A stretch of DNA of 64,000 nt from Phytophthora colocasiae (lineage: Eukaryota; Oomycota; Peronosporomycetes; Peronosporales; Peronosporaceae). The DNA lies in contig JAGKQI010000078.1 in assembly GCA_018806915.1 (NCBI GenBank), positions 310,001-374,000 of the forward strand, in the 5' to 3' direction. Positions 1-10,876 of the stretch are shown here, piece by piece; position 1 is the stretch's first letter, and each line of letters starts with the position of its first letter. A model generated the notes under the pieces. The model did no database searches. It was given only the letters and a program-made list of their open reading frames with translations, and was not told the origin of the DNA. The translations under genes were made by a program, and so were the position numbers.

Positions 1-1769
1 GTAGCGCAGCGAAAGTCTTCGATGGGACCCTTCTTGCGAACCGGAATGGCAGCACATGCCCACCGGCTCTGATTGTTGCGTACCACGAGCTCAAACTCTT
101 CCAGTTGACGGCCATATTCCCGAAGGAACTTGGTTTTTGCCTCGGAGTATTGTCGAGGCTTCGTTCGATATGGCGCAGAGCCATCGACCAGGACAACGCG
201 CAGTGGTTCAAGTTTTGCCGGCGGGTCCGCACCTAACTTTGTTCTCCATAGATCTAACTCATCCGTTGCTGCTTCCCGTAGCGCTTTCACCAATTCTTGC
301 GGAAATCCCGCCTTCACCGCATCGTCTATCATGACATCAAGGCGTTCCATTATCTCCGATTGAGTTGTCTCGCCTACAATATCATCCTCTGGAATGTCAT
401 CCACATCATCATCTGGGCCGACTTTGGCCGCAAGTTGTTCTAGTAGCTGATCCACATTGATTCCGAGCGACTTTAACGTCCGATCACCAAGCAAAAACTC
501 GTCCGCGTCGCCCTCAATCACCAAACATTGCACTCTGCGCAAATTTACCGGTCCAGCAGCCGTTAATAGCTGGACGTCTACTTCACATTGCTCGTTGCAT
601 TGCACAACTCGTCCATCAGCCACTTCAACTTCCATGGGTACTGCTAGCTTCTTCACCTCGAGTTCAGCATCCAGTTTAGTGATCTCCTGCACTAGGCGCC
701 GTGTAATTACGTCGTAGTCTGCACCGGTATCTGCCCGGAAAGGAACTTCCAACTTGCCATTCAAAATGGCAGCACGATCACCGGGCTGCACCATTGATCT
801 TACAGTCTTTGCACGTAAGCGCTGGTTCCTCATATCATTCATGCGTTTTAGAGCTGCTGCCTTCTCCTCTTCGCTAGCAGTGGGGCATTCTTTCGCCCAG
901 TGTGCTCCCTTGCACACGAGACAACCATCGCGCGGCGGAGCGCGTGGTTTCGCATCTTCAGGCGTTTTCTGGTTACTCTTGCTGCCTGCTTGCTGCTGAT
1001 TCTGCGAGACTTTGCTCTTGGCCGAAGACGCCGGTTTCTTGCTGCTGCTGTTTGTCCTCGGGTTGGTAGAAGTCTTATCCACTTGCTTGATTTCTTTGGA
1101 GAGTCTATGATAATGCTGCTGCTCACGGGCACGTTCCACTAACGCCTCGTAGAGCGCGATGTCGTCCTTCTTCAAGACTGGTTTGGCGATGGTTAGACGC
1201 TCCATCTCCAGCTTCAACATATCGGGCGCGATATTCTTTAGCAAATACTTGCACCGTAGCTTCATGCGTTCGTCATAATTCGGTTCATTTTCACGACCAC
1301 TGCCCAGAATTCCACCTAGACCATGATCCTCCACGATCTTATCAAATAGCACGAAATAATCTACCACACGAGCTTCGGTGTCCTCAATCCTAAGGTCCAT
1401 CTTCAGTTTGTCTTTGAAGAGCTGATCCATGTCTGGGATGTGACTGTTCTGCAGCGATGAGCATCGCCGTGTAATCGCCAGGCCGAGGTCTTCATCGGTC
1501 ACGTCAGCCACTCGCTTCTTCAGCACGAAGCGAGCAAGGTGGTCCAAGATGCGTGGTTCGATCGAGTTGCGGATCGAGGTAACAATGTGATCATATTGCT
1601 CACCAGTCACAGTGCAGCGGTTGCGAATCTTGGCTTCATACTGGCGGCGCTGCCTCACCCAGGCTATTAGCGACGCCTGGTCCCAGGCACTCAGGCTCGG
1701 AGGCTGAACCACCTCAAATACCGGTTGCGGAACGGTCATTTCAACGTCCCCGTCCACGTCTGTAGCCAT
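1..1769 (-). CDS. Ty3/gypsy-type Gag-protease-RT polyprotein, 3' part outside the window
   Basis: One frame stays open from an ATG at 1769 to base 1 (about 589 codons), so the reading frame is cut by the window edge. The N-terminal 280 residues are a Gag-like helical region. A zinc knuckle (C-x2-C-x3-H-x4-C, reading CLVCKGAHWAKEC) lies at residues 283-296. An aspartic protease active site (ADTGADYDVI) follows, with its Asp near residue 347. The last visible residues (AAIPVRKKG then EDFRC) are the start of a Ty3/gypsy reverse transcriptase. Gag, protease and RT share a single frame with no stop in the stretches I translated. The family is secure; whether the element is complete cannot be judged here. 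The LTR should lie just above 1769 but I could not fix its ends. Confidence 0.85.
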   Translation of the reverse strand, partial: MATDVDGDVEMTVPQPVFEVVQPPSLSAWDQASLIAWVRQRRQYEAKIRNRCTVTGEQYDHIVTSIRNSIEPRILDHLARFVLKKRVADVTDEDLGLAITRRCSSLQNSHIPDMDQLFKDKLKMDLRIEDTEARVVDYFVLFDKIVEDHGLGGILGSGRENEPNYDERMKLRCKYLLKNIAPDMLKLEMERLTIAKPVLKKDDIALYEALVERAREQQHYHRLSKEIKQVDKTSTNPRTNSSSKKPASSAKSKVSQNQQQAGSKSNQKTPEDAKPRAPPRDGCLVCKGAHWAKECPTASEEEKAAALKRMNDMRNQRLRAKTVRSMVQPGDRAAILNGKLEVPFRADTGADYDVITRRLVQEITKLDAELEVKKLAVPMEVEVADGRVVQCNEQCEVDVQLLTAAGPVNLRRVQCLVIEGDADEFLLGDRTLKSLGINVDQLLEQLAAKVGPDDDVDDIPEDDIVGETTQSEIMERLDVMIDDAVKAGFPQELVKALREAATDELDLWRTKLGADPPAKLEPLRVVLVDGSAPYRTKPRQYSEAKTKFLREYGRQLEEFELVVRNNQSRWACAAIPVRKKGPIEDFRCA

Positions 1770-2886
1770 GTTGCTTGTATTGTTTGGCTTCACGCCTTGC
1801 AGGTCGACTTGAAATACAGCGGTCGGCCCGCTTCTTCCTCTTGCCGCGGCTTCTGGTTCCTCCAGAAAGTATACTTTGTGGTCTCCAGTACAAAGGAAAG
1901 CAAATTGAATTGTGTTGGTTATCTCAAAGCTCTAAGTACTGCTTGGCCTTGCTTCTAGGCCACGTCTACGAACTCGTACAGCTTCTAGAATACGCATTCT
2001 AGAACTCCAAGCACCAACTTGTGCTTTGCCCTAGATTTGCAACATGCATGGCGGCGGACACGAGATCGGCCAGGGCTGGCCACAATTCTTCTCATGCTCA
2101 GGTTCTGGAATTTCAAGCGAATGAGTGCGCTGGAGTGGAAATCTTGTTTGTCTGGGAGTTGATGGTTCGGACCAAAGATTAAAGTCCAGAGAGGTTATGT
2201 CAATTTCCTCCATCTCTTTTGGTCGGTATTGTGTGGAAGGCAAATTGTACAATGCGGATCACTGGATCTTAGACAACTGGTGCCAGACACACCACTGGAT
2301 TTTGTTGCAAATACTGAGATGCAGGGAAGGTACTGCAAGCTAAACAGTGCTTTAAGTATGCTGGTTCGTGCTGAAATCCAGCGCAGCTTTGTAGATTTGT
2401 GCGTCTAGGACGGATTCGCGAGGAATGATCCATATTCGAGGCTTAACAATACCTTCGCTGCCTTGTTTTTTTCTGTATCCAAAAGGTGATGCATTGAATG
2501 ATTCACCGCGTGAGAATGACGACGTTGCTACTTCGAGTATATCTTCTTCGTTTGACACTAATGTTGTTGCTAGAGCGAGTGGGAAGCAAATAGGAAATCT
2601 TCAACATTCAAGTGGTTAGAATATTTTTGCTAGTTGATGGCCCTGTCCAAATACCTGCAAAAGTGAGAGACCTTGAACTGTACTATCGGTAGTAGTATAT
2701 ATGTTTGCTATGATTGTGTACATGTGGACGGCTCTGAAATTTACATTTATACTGGGAATACCTCAGAATGAGAGATGGACAGCCCCACACGTATTAATTG
2801 CGTGACGCGTAACCTGGGTCAACATTAGGTCAACATTAGGCTAACACTTATAATTCATTTTACAGCTGATGGATGTTGATTGATGG
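1770..2886. other. Leader/LTR remnant and unassigned sequence
   Basis: This stretch precedes the gag start and should contain the 5' LTR and primer-binding site. A candidate minus-strand LTR begins with TGTGGCCAG near 2084 and would end before 1860, but no duplicate copy is in the window to confirm it. A short palindrome (TTCTAGAAT with a 4-nt spacer) lies near 1982-2003. Two minus-strand open stretches at 2031-2252 and 2352-2558 look coding-like but match no family I recognise; they may be exons of a gene cut by the element. From 2620 to 2886 I see nothing. Confidence 0.3.
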
Positions 2887-4102
2887 ATGTGTATAATGAA
2901 CTTTCGTTTTTACGTCGCATTGATAGAAGTTGACTTGGACAGTTTTCAAACGGCTTTTTTTCTGATGAAGCTAGCACGTAGCGAAGCAGAAGAACAGACG
3001 GAAAATACATCAAACGACGATGATCAACGGAAGCGAAAACGACAGCGTAGAGCGGCATACATGCGCGAGTATAGAGCTGCACGGAAGCTTGCTACCGTTC
3101 GCTGTGGACCCAAAATCACAGCGACACACGGTGAAAGAAGTACATTTGGAGCTACTGCAAGTGCCATTACCAGCGGCGAAAGCCATTCAGCGATAAGGAA
3201 ACCGCAAAATTGTCAGAATGCACCATACTGGCTCCAATAGAGAGTCTTCAACCAATCCAACGTAGAGTTTCTTGCCGTGGGAAGTAATGATACTCGCTGC
3301 TCTATCTATCAGAACTTCTATTCACTGATTCAGAAGTCCACGCAGATACGAAAAACGACACCAAACTGGGGGAACAGAAGCGGCACCATCACGTACTGCG
3401 AAGCCGTAAATATCGGGCTTCTAAGAAGACGAAGAAGAGCGGTAAGTCTCCATACTATGTCGATTATATTGTGCGTGTGCTGGAAATTAAAGCAGAGTTT
3501 ATTAATTTCCATACTGACAGGGTTGTTCGATATTTACAAACTATATCCGTGTCATGTGGAGAGGTGATTGAGTTGCCGGTTGCTCCAGACTTTTTGAACG
3601 TACAACTAGTCACTGTTGAAGGTGATATCATCCCTGCTACAGACTGGCCACCTGAAAACAACTTAGAGACGTCTTGGGACACAGATGCAAATGGTACAAG
3701 TATAAAAAGCAGCAGCATCATCCCGATCGGTCTACTTACAACCAACCAAGACAAGTACAAAGTCAAACTCGCCCGAACGCTTATGCCCAAACCGATATAA
3801 AATACTCACAGCTTGCTGTTGAGTTGGCGTTAGTGATGACTGTTTGGAAGGCCCAAGGAACCACGCTCAAGAGAGTTCTACTCTATCTCGAAGGAACCCC
3901 GGGATCGCCCAAGTGGCTTGTCGACCATTTATACGTAGGGGTATCACATGTAAGGCAAGCGCGACTTCTCCGATGCCTTATACTGTCACCTGCCTACAAA
4001 AAATCGGTTTTAAACAAGTTACGACTGAACGAAGACACCACTAAGTGGCGAATGGATATTGGAAACGATGGTTACTGGCACCCACATAGCACCGACCAAT
4101 AA
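2887..4102 (+). pseudogene. Decayed Helitron/PIF1-type helicase
   Basis: Three overlapping frames carry pieces of one protein. The first (about 2965-3240) has a basic stretch, RKRKRQRRAAYMREYRAARK, like the N-terminal region of Helitron polyproteins. The second (3471-3800) and third (about 3790-4102) form a helicase C-terminus. MTVWKAQGTTLKR resembles the H-(K/S)-x-Q-G-x-T motif of PIF1/RecD helicases, and LYVGVSHVRQARLLRC matches their final YV-A-SR motif region. The switch from frame to frame at about 3790 and the missing N-terminal Walker motifs show decay. Gypsy or Copia origin is unlikely since no RT or integrase motif is present. I did not find Helitron ends. Confidence 0.55.
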
Positions 4103-4335
4103 CTACCTGTCATCCCGTTTTTTTCTTTTTTTCAAATTCTTTGATAGCTCAATAACTCGCCTTCAAATGATGTTCCCCCTTGTGTCTTTTCGAGAACTTT
4201 CTAAACAACCATGTTTACCGCCGTTAGATTCTACGCCTTGTTAGCACCCCTGTCGCAGTGTGGTAACTTGCGTTTGGGTCATTTCACTCACAACTGAATT
4301 TGCAGCTCCCACTAAAGGTAGTAGCGCACACAAGC

Positions 4336-5075
4336 ATGGAAATCGACGGAATTCCTATCCCAAAGGACTACAAGTCACCTCTTGAAGAGCGAGGAGAGAC
4401 TGATGAAGAAGAAGTTATCCCTCATCCAATTCCCACTCGAAATGATAAGCCTCTGCTCCATTTCTTCTAGGTTGATGAATGGAGAATGTTTACTTAATGT
4501 CACGTGAATTATCCGTGTTGGTAGAGTTTAAAGCGTATCTGGAGAAGTCACCGCAACCAGCCAACGCATTTATCTACGGACGATTCATTTAGGGTAGCCC
4601 CCATATTGTCCGTGAAGGCAGACACCTCGTGCGTGTCCATCTAACGGATTTGTTCGCCCCACAATCACCCGCCATACTAAAATCGGTAATCTTTCACTTT
4701 ACCTCTCACGTTCTGAACTCTTTTGAATACTAAAACCTCTGAATTTGTTCTGATTAGAAATACGAAGACCAGTACGTCACTCATCCCTACTTGGTCAACA
4801 AAGACCTCATGACTGGAACTATATGGGTACCAGACGCAACCCCTCTCAATTTTCCTGCATGTGGACAAAAGATGAAGGTTTTGCGCTTCACGGACCCAAA
4901 GCTCTTCCGGGGTGAGTGTTGCCAATTCACCACAAGATACCAAGACCTTGAATTCGAAAAACCGAAGGACGCAAAGCCGGATGAAAATGCGGAGACTGGT
5001 GACACTGCAGGTGAAAGTGATGATGCAACTCCAATCAAGATCGAGAACACCAACAAGAAGCGCAAACTGAAGTAG
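4336..5075 (+). pseudogene. Unrecognised two-exon-like gene remnant
   Basis: An ATG at 4336 opens 44 acidic codons ending at 4470. A second open stretch begins after a good acceptor (TTCTGATTAG) at about 4758 and runs to a stop at 5075. It encodes about 105 residues with FPACGQKMKVLRF, a CC pair, an acidic linker and a C-terminal lysine cluster (KKRKLK) resembling a nuclear signal. Sequence between the two (4471-4757) reads as coding in fragments but is broken by stops. I do not recognise the family. Its position beside a decayed helicase suggests it is part of the same mobile element, but that is inference only. Confidence 0.35.
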
Positions 5076-6851
5076 CGTCCATGTGTGCATTGCTGCCACC
5101 CCCGACAAGTATCAAACGTAGTCACCATAGCCGAATATGCGGGTGTGTGCGCATCACTAACATTTACATCCTTTCATCCGTTATATTCATAATTACTGTT
5201 GAACCGTTGATGCTGTATCGGAGGATAGTTAAAGAAAAACGTGTAGATGCTTAACATTTAAGTAAAGTCTGAACGTTAACCAGATATACACGTAGCTTCG
5301 TCAAACAGTGTTGTATAAATTCTGTACCAATAGTACAGTACTATCAGTAGCGAGTCAACTTGTTAAACTGTGACCGCGCGTTCGAAATTCGAAACAAAAT
5401 TAGTATACTGTAACGCGGTAAATTGATTTCTCAGTCACATTTATCCCGAAAACATTACCAGGAACATCACAGTCAACACTATTCTTCAGGCTAAGCGTTG
5501 TGAAGAACATGACAACCAACAAGTATCAGTTTCTCAACAAGATGAGTGGAACACATACGATGAGCATCGTTCTTGAGAAGTTCTGCATGACCCCACACAT
5601 TTATTCGACGGACATACAATCCCAGCGAGAACTGTTCTAGTATATGCCGAAAGTTTACTTGCTATGTTCTACTTTTGTTGCCCAAAGAACTGCGGTGACG
5701 AATCGCTGCTAAGACCAGCAAGTTTCGACTGGATAGCATCAACGAAGTCACGGAAGGTATGCAATCCCGAGCTTTAAAGCGATGTTAAATAACACCGTTG
5801 ACGGTTGAGTTGATAATTGACAATGCGAAATTGTTGCGTAAAGGCCCAATCCAACCACATGGACTTGTCCGAGTCATCGGTCTCTTTGGATAATGAACGT
5901 GGAAGTTGCTGTATCTTAGGTCACGTAAACAATTTCTGAGTCAAGATAGGTTCCAAGGTATCTGCTACATCCAGTTCAACCATAACTCTGCAGCAAGCCG
6001 AGAATGGAGATCGTGCCTTCAAAATTTGACCAGCTATCCAAGGTTGGGAGAGAGTGTCGAACACGAAAATACTACAAGACAAAATTTCTTCGTTGATAGA
6101 CAACGCCGTTAGAAATACGTTTACGATACACAAGCTGTGAAACAGCAAACGATACCGGTGCTGACACATGCGGCATCCCTGCTTAGACTGCACGCGTATC
6201 GACTGAATCAAACGCAAGATGGTTTCGCGGCTAATGACGACCTGTACAAATTGGTCACCGTACTGGTTTTGCGAATTGACGACATGATCACCGACCACGA
6301 CGGAAATATCACCTTGACAACAACCTTACATACAGCAATTATGGAGGGATGGATGGGACATCCATCCCTGCAGGCCTGCTGTAACAACATTGATTTCGTG
6401 CAGGAGCGTCTCCCGGACGTAGATAGAAACGTTCTTATAGATTTATGATAAATCATTTATCATTCTCTCTCATCCCGTAAAATACCAAAATGCGAAACTC
6501 AACTGGATTGGTTGTAATTAGAGGGGTGAATCAACGAGGAGATCGCCAGGTTTACAACGTTGCTTCTCTTTTGCCTTCATTCGATCTCTGGTTGCTGAGA
6601 TAATAAACGCTGCGTCTGGTGAAATACTTCGTTTTCTTCAAACTGCGCACCCCGAGTAGCTCGCGTACTCTATTTCTTGGCATCTTCTGCTAGCTATCGG
6701 GCTACCTCCGCATCGATGGGAATGAATGAATCTGTACTGTTAAGCCGTTGCTGAATTGACAGTATTTTTGGTGAGGATTCTTTTAGAAGTGGTCAAGTTT
6801 CCTAATGCAGTTGATGGTTTACTCATAGCTATTCAAAGGCCGGCTGAATTT
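5076..6851. other. Low-information region with orphan open frames
   Basis: No gene can be supported. An open frame of about 44 codons starts at 5508 and another from about 6138 to 6448 on the plus strand lacks an ATG near its start, although it reads like protein (a run of LVTVLVLRIDDMITDHD). Both could be debris of a larger element with the helicase remnant upstream. The stretch 6449-6851 shows nothing. Confidence 0.25.
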
Positions 6852-6920
6852 AAAGGATTTTATTGCAGAGAAGAAGAAATTGAAGTTGATTAAGTGGTTA
6901 TTTCCTGGTTGCTCGGCTCG

Positions 6921-6992
6921 CCGGTGGCCCAGTGGATTAGCATCCGCTGATCCACGAACTGACCGAGGGTTCGAGCCCCGCCTCCGTCGCCC
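6921..6992 (+). other. tRNA-like sequence, box A and box B present
   Basis: A D-arm like string (GGCCCAGTGGATTAGC) and a T-arm like string (GAGGGTTCGAGCCCC) have tRNA spacing. The acceptor halves do not pair well and no clean five-pair anticodon stem forms, so I read it as a tRNA-derived Pol III promoter of a retroposon, not a working tRNA. Confidence 0.45.
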
Positions 6993-7475
6993 TTTTCGAC
7001 TTCTGCTCTCCTCTCTCACCGCTGCCCTTCTCTGTTCATTTCCCATCACTCACAAGCTCTTCTCTAAGACATCGGGACCAATCAAGGCACAACATCACGG
7101 AGACAAGACTCAAGGATTTGGCGCGGTCGCAGTACTCTACCCGGCCAGGCACCGGCTGGGGCTCATCAACGGTGGCCCATTGGGCAAAATTCCCAAGAAA
7201 TTCAAGCGTACCGGTCATAGACTAAGGGTAACCGAGTAGCCGTAGGAAATTAGTTAGGAGTAACCTTGCTTAGACGTCAATGCGCCTGTTTCGAACAGGC
7301 TTCGAAATAAGTACCTAATATAAGGGGTTCGAGTCCTCCCTTCCCCCCCCCCTGGTTGCTACTACTTGGCTTGGCTATTGAATTCTGAAGGTTTGATTGT
7401 GATTGTGATTTGTTTGAATAGGATATTGAATTTTGAATGCTAATCATTTCTTATCATCTGGATTGGAAAGTAAGT

Positions 7476-7546
7476 CCCCGGAGGGACTCGAACGCATGCC
7501 AAGTGCGTAGCTTTGTGGTGCATTGACCAGTGGACCACCAGGGGGC
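7476..7546 (-). other. tRNA-like sequence beside the right target duplication
   Basis: On the minus strand a box A (TGGTCCACTGG) and box B-like (CGTTCGAGTCC) are present and ACGCA-CTTGGCA-TGCGT would fold as an anticodon arm with anticodon TGG. The anticodon 3' stem runs directly into the T-loop, leaving no T-stem, and the acceptor halves miss one base. A functional tRNA is therefore unlikely; a retroposon head is the better reading. Confidence 0.45.
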
Positions 7547-7870
7547 CCAAAGGATTTTATTGTAGGAAACATTATCCAGCTCTTTAACGTACAGGGTATT
7601 GTTGACGTTTAAAGTTCATGGCGATAGATATATTTCCGGGATCCACCAAGCAGAAAAAAAGCGTAAAACCCAAAGTCGTCTTCTTTGGCTTTTTTGGTAT
7701 TCCCAGCCTAAGTCGCAGACGATCTAGTTGTTTGTACTTTGCAAACACACTACCGTTTTGAATTCCACACAGATCTAGACTTCAAGACCTGGAGTTGATA
7801 TTTGAAGTACACAGTTAGTTCAGCTAAGTTAACCGAGATTGTCATCAATTACAAAAGCTACATTCACGGC

Positions 7871-9176
7871 TTAAGCTTCTGTCGACAACGAGTTCGCAAA
7901 CAGTGAATTCTCGATTTCTTGTTTCCGCAACTCGAGCTTGTACTCCCAGTCTTGTACTGCACGGTTGACGACATTTGGTTCTCGAAATCCCATTGAATCG
8001 TTGCTGTCACCGTCAATTTGAGATACCGCAAGATGCGTCTCAATGATGGCTGTCTCCTGTCTTGAAGACAACGGTAGTCCGCTCTTCACCACTACTCGCA
8101 TAGTTTCATGGAATTTCAAGCCGCCAAAGAATCCTGGTTTGTTGCCTGCCGGTTCCGAAAGTACTTGGCTGACAATTAATGTCCGTTGTTCCTCGACAAA
8201 CTTCCGTGCTGCTCCGTGCTCCTGGACGTACGCAGTAGTGCCGCCAACACTGCAAACGAAACTGATGAAGGTGGTGGTTGTGTTTTGAGTCTGCTGATAC
8301 TCCTATAACGGGAAAAAGTGAGAAAGCAATATCCTTTACTCGCCAATACGCTCCTACCTCTCCGTAAACATGATCAGCACTGGGGATTTTCCGACGCCCC
8401 AAAGCCTGCCAAGCCGCTTTTGCTGCTTCCGTAGCACTAAACGGGACGGTATGCTTATCCCAAAACTCAACGAACACTCCATTATCTACATTCTGGTGGA
8501 CTTGGCACGTCCGGTCGGGGCCTCCATTCTTCGAGAAAACTACATCGAATGTAGAATACAGCGTGTTGCACCCGACCAGCAATTTGGAGAATAGCTTTGA
8601 GCTATCCATAAGGTCTTGAATGTGTTTTGGGCGTCGAAACAAGAGAGTTTTGCCCATTTTCTACAAGACAACAGCAAGCAGTACACATGAGGTAAACAAA
8701 CCCACGTATCAGCCACGAAAACGTACCTCAACATCAATTCGCCGCCTGAACAAGCGCTTGATATTCCTCACATCGCGTCGTTGAAGTGTCATAAGCCTTT
8801 GAAGTTTCGCGTTCTCCTTCTTTGCGTTGTGTAGAAGCTGGCGCTGTCGAGCAGCAATTCTTTCCCATAATGATCGTTGGAGTTGATGGCCTTGGTGCTG
8901 TGAAGGCGAACTACTCGCATAGTGGGTAGTTTTAAGAAAATTCAACTGTTGGGATAGCATCAGGACTGTTTCTCGAAGTTCTTCGATCTGTTGCTTGCGG
9001 CCTTTTCGTTTGATCACTAAACCAGTCATGGGCTGAGACTCGTGTGGTGTCGTGATGGAGACTGGCATCTTCTCGAAATCTCCAACAAAATTCAGGAGAT
9101 CATTGCTATCGAACTCGAAGCTATGTCTCGTCAATGGCGGATCTACCACACTGTTCACCCTTGATTCCTCAGCCAT
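7871..9176 (-). CDS. M96-like protein: basic-zipper N-terminus plus START-like region
   Basis: Three exons join in frame: 9176-8727, 8660-8358 and 8302-7871, giving 394 residues. Donors are GTACGT and GTAGGA, acceptors TTGTAG and TTATAG; both introns are phase 0 and 55-66 nt. The ATG at 9176 is the first in frame. Residues about 60-90 carry a basic stretch (KRKGRKQQIEELRE) leading into a heptad-like helix, then an Arg-rich helix to residue 150. Exon 2 (GCNTLYSTFDVVFSKNG) and exon 3 (FHETMRVVVKSG) resemble the START-like part of the oomycete M96 mating-specific family, which expanded in Phytophthora. The family is known for induction around mating; its molecular role is not settled. Family assignment comes from memory of the domain pattern, not a search. 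Confidence 0.7.
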
Positions 9177-9374
9177 GACAAACCTGGCTAGTGCGGGACA
9201 ATCGGAGAGAGGAAGTAACAAGTGTTTGTCCCGCAAAACGGCAGTTACTACGCGTTTGTGAGCCTTTCACTCTAGTAATCAAACATAATCCAGTATAGAT
9301 TACCACACCCGACCAGACAACGTAGTAAGTAGAAGTAATAAGCATTACAGACATACCTGCGTCTGCTGTTTTTT

Positions 9375-10241
9375 TTACGCTGAATTGGGCTTCCTGCCAA
9401 TAACACAGAAGAAGGGAACGTCGTGCTTTGACTTAGGGGATAGCATCGGCACCCATGGCCGGCCAAAATGCTCTCCAACGGCCCCCAACGATACTTGCAC
9501 CTCCAGTCTCCACAGGATCTGGCTGAAAACACCTTTCAGCGGATCATCCTCCCCGTATTTCATGGCACGCTTCCCCCATTCGTCAGTATCTGTAACACAC
9601 TGACCCGGTATATCCACCCATAACTCGCTCCCAAGAGCCGAAAGAGAATCCACAACTCTTAGCAGCTCCACAACTCCGGACTGTTCAATATACGGGATCA
9701 ACCCCTCCATAGCCCAGAAAGTCGGGAGATTTGGATTAAATCCGTGCTTAACCAGCTTCTCCTCCAGTCCGTTCTCAGCCACAATATAATCCACTTTATC
9801 AGCAACCAAAAGTGCTTTCAGCTCATTAAATACCACTAACTTGTGGTTGAATACAGCCCCTGCTTGGTCTACTTCGAAGATGTGGCAACCTCGAAGTGAT
9901 TCCAATCTGTAGGCTCGAGCGTCCATACCAGCTCCGAGAATCACAATTTGGAGGATTTCCGAGTTGCGGTGGTCCAATGCTTCGTCCAAATAACGCGTAC
10001 GGAATGCGATGAAGTCTTTCGGTCGAGAATGCAATTGGCTTTTACGTTTGAGTCCTCGCATAGATTCTTGGATCTTCAATTGTATTTTTTGGTCAGAGGT
10101 TCCGCAAACGGATCACTAATGATACAGTCATCTCGAGAGCTCTCGACTGCTCGTAGGTACTAAACCCATCGACTCGGCGAAATCATTGTCTACTTGCGGT
10201 GAGTCGGCTTGAACCGACAAGGGAAGGGCTTTTAGATCCAT
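9375..10241 (-). pseudogene. Leucine carboxyl methyltransferase-family SAM methyltransferase, frame-broken N-terminus
   Basis: The frame ending at 9375 encodes about 229 residues of an LCMT/PPM-type class I methyltransferase. IVILGAGMDARAYRLE is the glycine-rich SAM-binding motif I and FEVDQ ends strand beta-2 with the acidic residue that binds the ribose. FWAMEGLIPYI is the family's post-II segment. Upstream, DPFAEPLTKKY fits the usual N-terminal segment but lies in another frame, and a possible start (ATG at 10241, MDLKALPLSV) lies in a third. Two single-base shifts, near 10090 and 10160, would be needed to join them, so this is either a recent pseudogene or carries consensus errors. The first ATG of the intact frame is at 10061. 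The substrate cannot be told; many relatives act on small molecules. Confidence 0.65.
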
Positions 10242-10346
10242 AAAGGAATCTGCTTTTGTGTCAAATCATTGTTGCTAGTGCATTATAATACACTACACTG
10301 GTAATAATACTACTGGTATACTGCACTATAGGTAAGACCAACCAAA

Positions 10347-10772
10347 ATGACACTGCTGTGGTCTGTGGTTCAGCTGGGCGTGTGGGTCTCCGTCCAGGCG
10401 CTAGCGCTGGCGCTACACCTTGCGCCGACGGCTGCAGTTCTTGCTGCCTTCATTGCCATCGTGTTAATGTTGGCCATGACGACGCAGGCGCTGGAACACG
10501 GCGTACTGGCTTCGATGCATCGCTCAAAGTGGCACAAGGAATCGCAGTATGAGGATCTGCGCCGAGATTTCTACCGCGGCTATTGGCTACTCACACTGCT
10601 CTACTTAATGAGCTCCGTTCTTTGGATCTACTTCACGGAAAGGGGAGGAGCTCGTGTCGTGTATGGGACTTTCTTCTGTGTGCTGTGGTGGGGTGTTCAG
10701 TTGGCAATGGTCGTCGCTCTGACCCCCGCCGATGAAATGCTGACCAAGATCAAGGCGATGATTAAGTGGTGA
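10347..10772 (+). CDS. Small four-helix membrane protein
   Basis: An intact 141-codon frame starts at an ATG in good context (CAAAATGAC). Four hydrophobic segments are visible: residues about 4-26, 28-50, 75-95 and 105-125. A charged loop (HRSKWHKESQYEDLRRDFYRG) separates helices 2 and 3, and the short C-terminus ends in KIKAMIKW. There is no signal-peptide cleavage site or recognisable motif, so no function is offered. It lies convergent with the next gene, whose stop is 105 bp away. Clean codons and a clear start support a real gene. Confidence 0.7.
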   Translation: MTLLWSVVQLGVWVSVQALALALHLAPTAAVLAAFIAIVLMLAMTTQALEHGVLASMHRSKWHKESQYEDLRRDFYRGYWLLTLLYLMSSVLWIYFTERGGARVVYGTFFCVLWWGVQLAMVVALTPADEMLTKIKAMIKW

Positions 10773-10876
10773 AGAGCGAAGAATTGTAATAGATGGCGGG
10801 CTGAAGGATCTGTAAACTAGCCGTGAAGGGCGTCCGTCTTGTTGTTACGTTATTATGCTCACATTGACAAACTTGA

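Larger units (their letters stand above)
6852..7562. mobile_element. tRNA-related retroposon (SINE-like) with 14-bp target duplication
   Basis: The 14-base string AAAGGATTTTATTG occurs at 6852-6865 and again at 7549-7562, both times followed by a base and AG, as expected for a target-site duplication of an LINE-mobilised retroposon. Between them lie tRNA-like promoter units: on the plus strand a box A-like TGGCCCAGTGG (about 6924) and box B GGTTCGAGCCC (6968); on the minus strand box A TGGTCCACTGG and box B-like CGTTCGAGTCC ending next to the right duplication; and a third GGTTCGAGTCC on the plus strand near 7326 followed by a run of C. The arrangement suggests a composite of two or more tRNA-derived units, not one simple SINE. 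No RT is encoded. Confidence 0.6.

Noticed and set aside
848..1142. Overlapping open frames on both strands
   Set aside because: Both lie out of frame over the zinc-knuckle region of the gypsy Gag, whose own frame has the motif.
6819..7239. Arg-rich open frames on both strands
   Set aside because: They are translations of the tRNA-like retroposon and carry no protein signature.
7476..7546. Functional tRNA-Pro (anticodon TGG)
   Set aside because: An anticodon arm can be drawn, but no T-stem remains and the acceptor halves do not pair fully.
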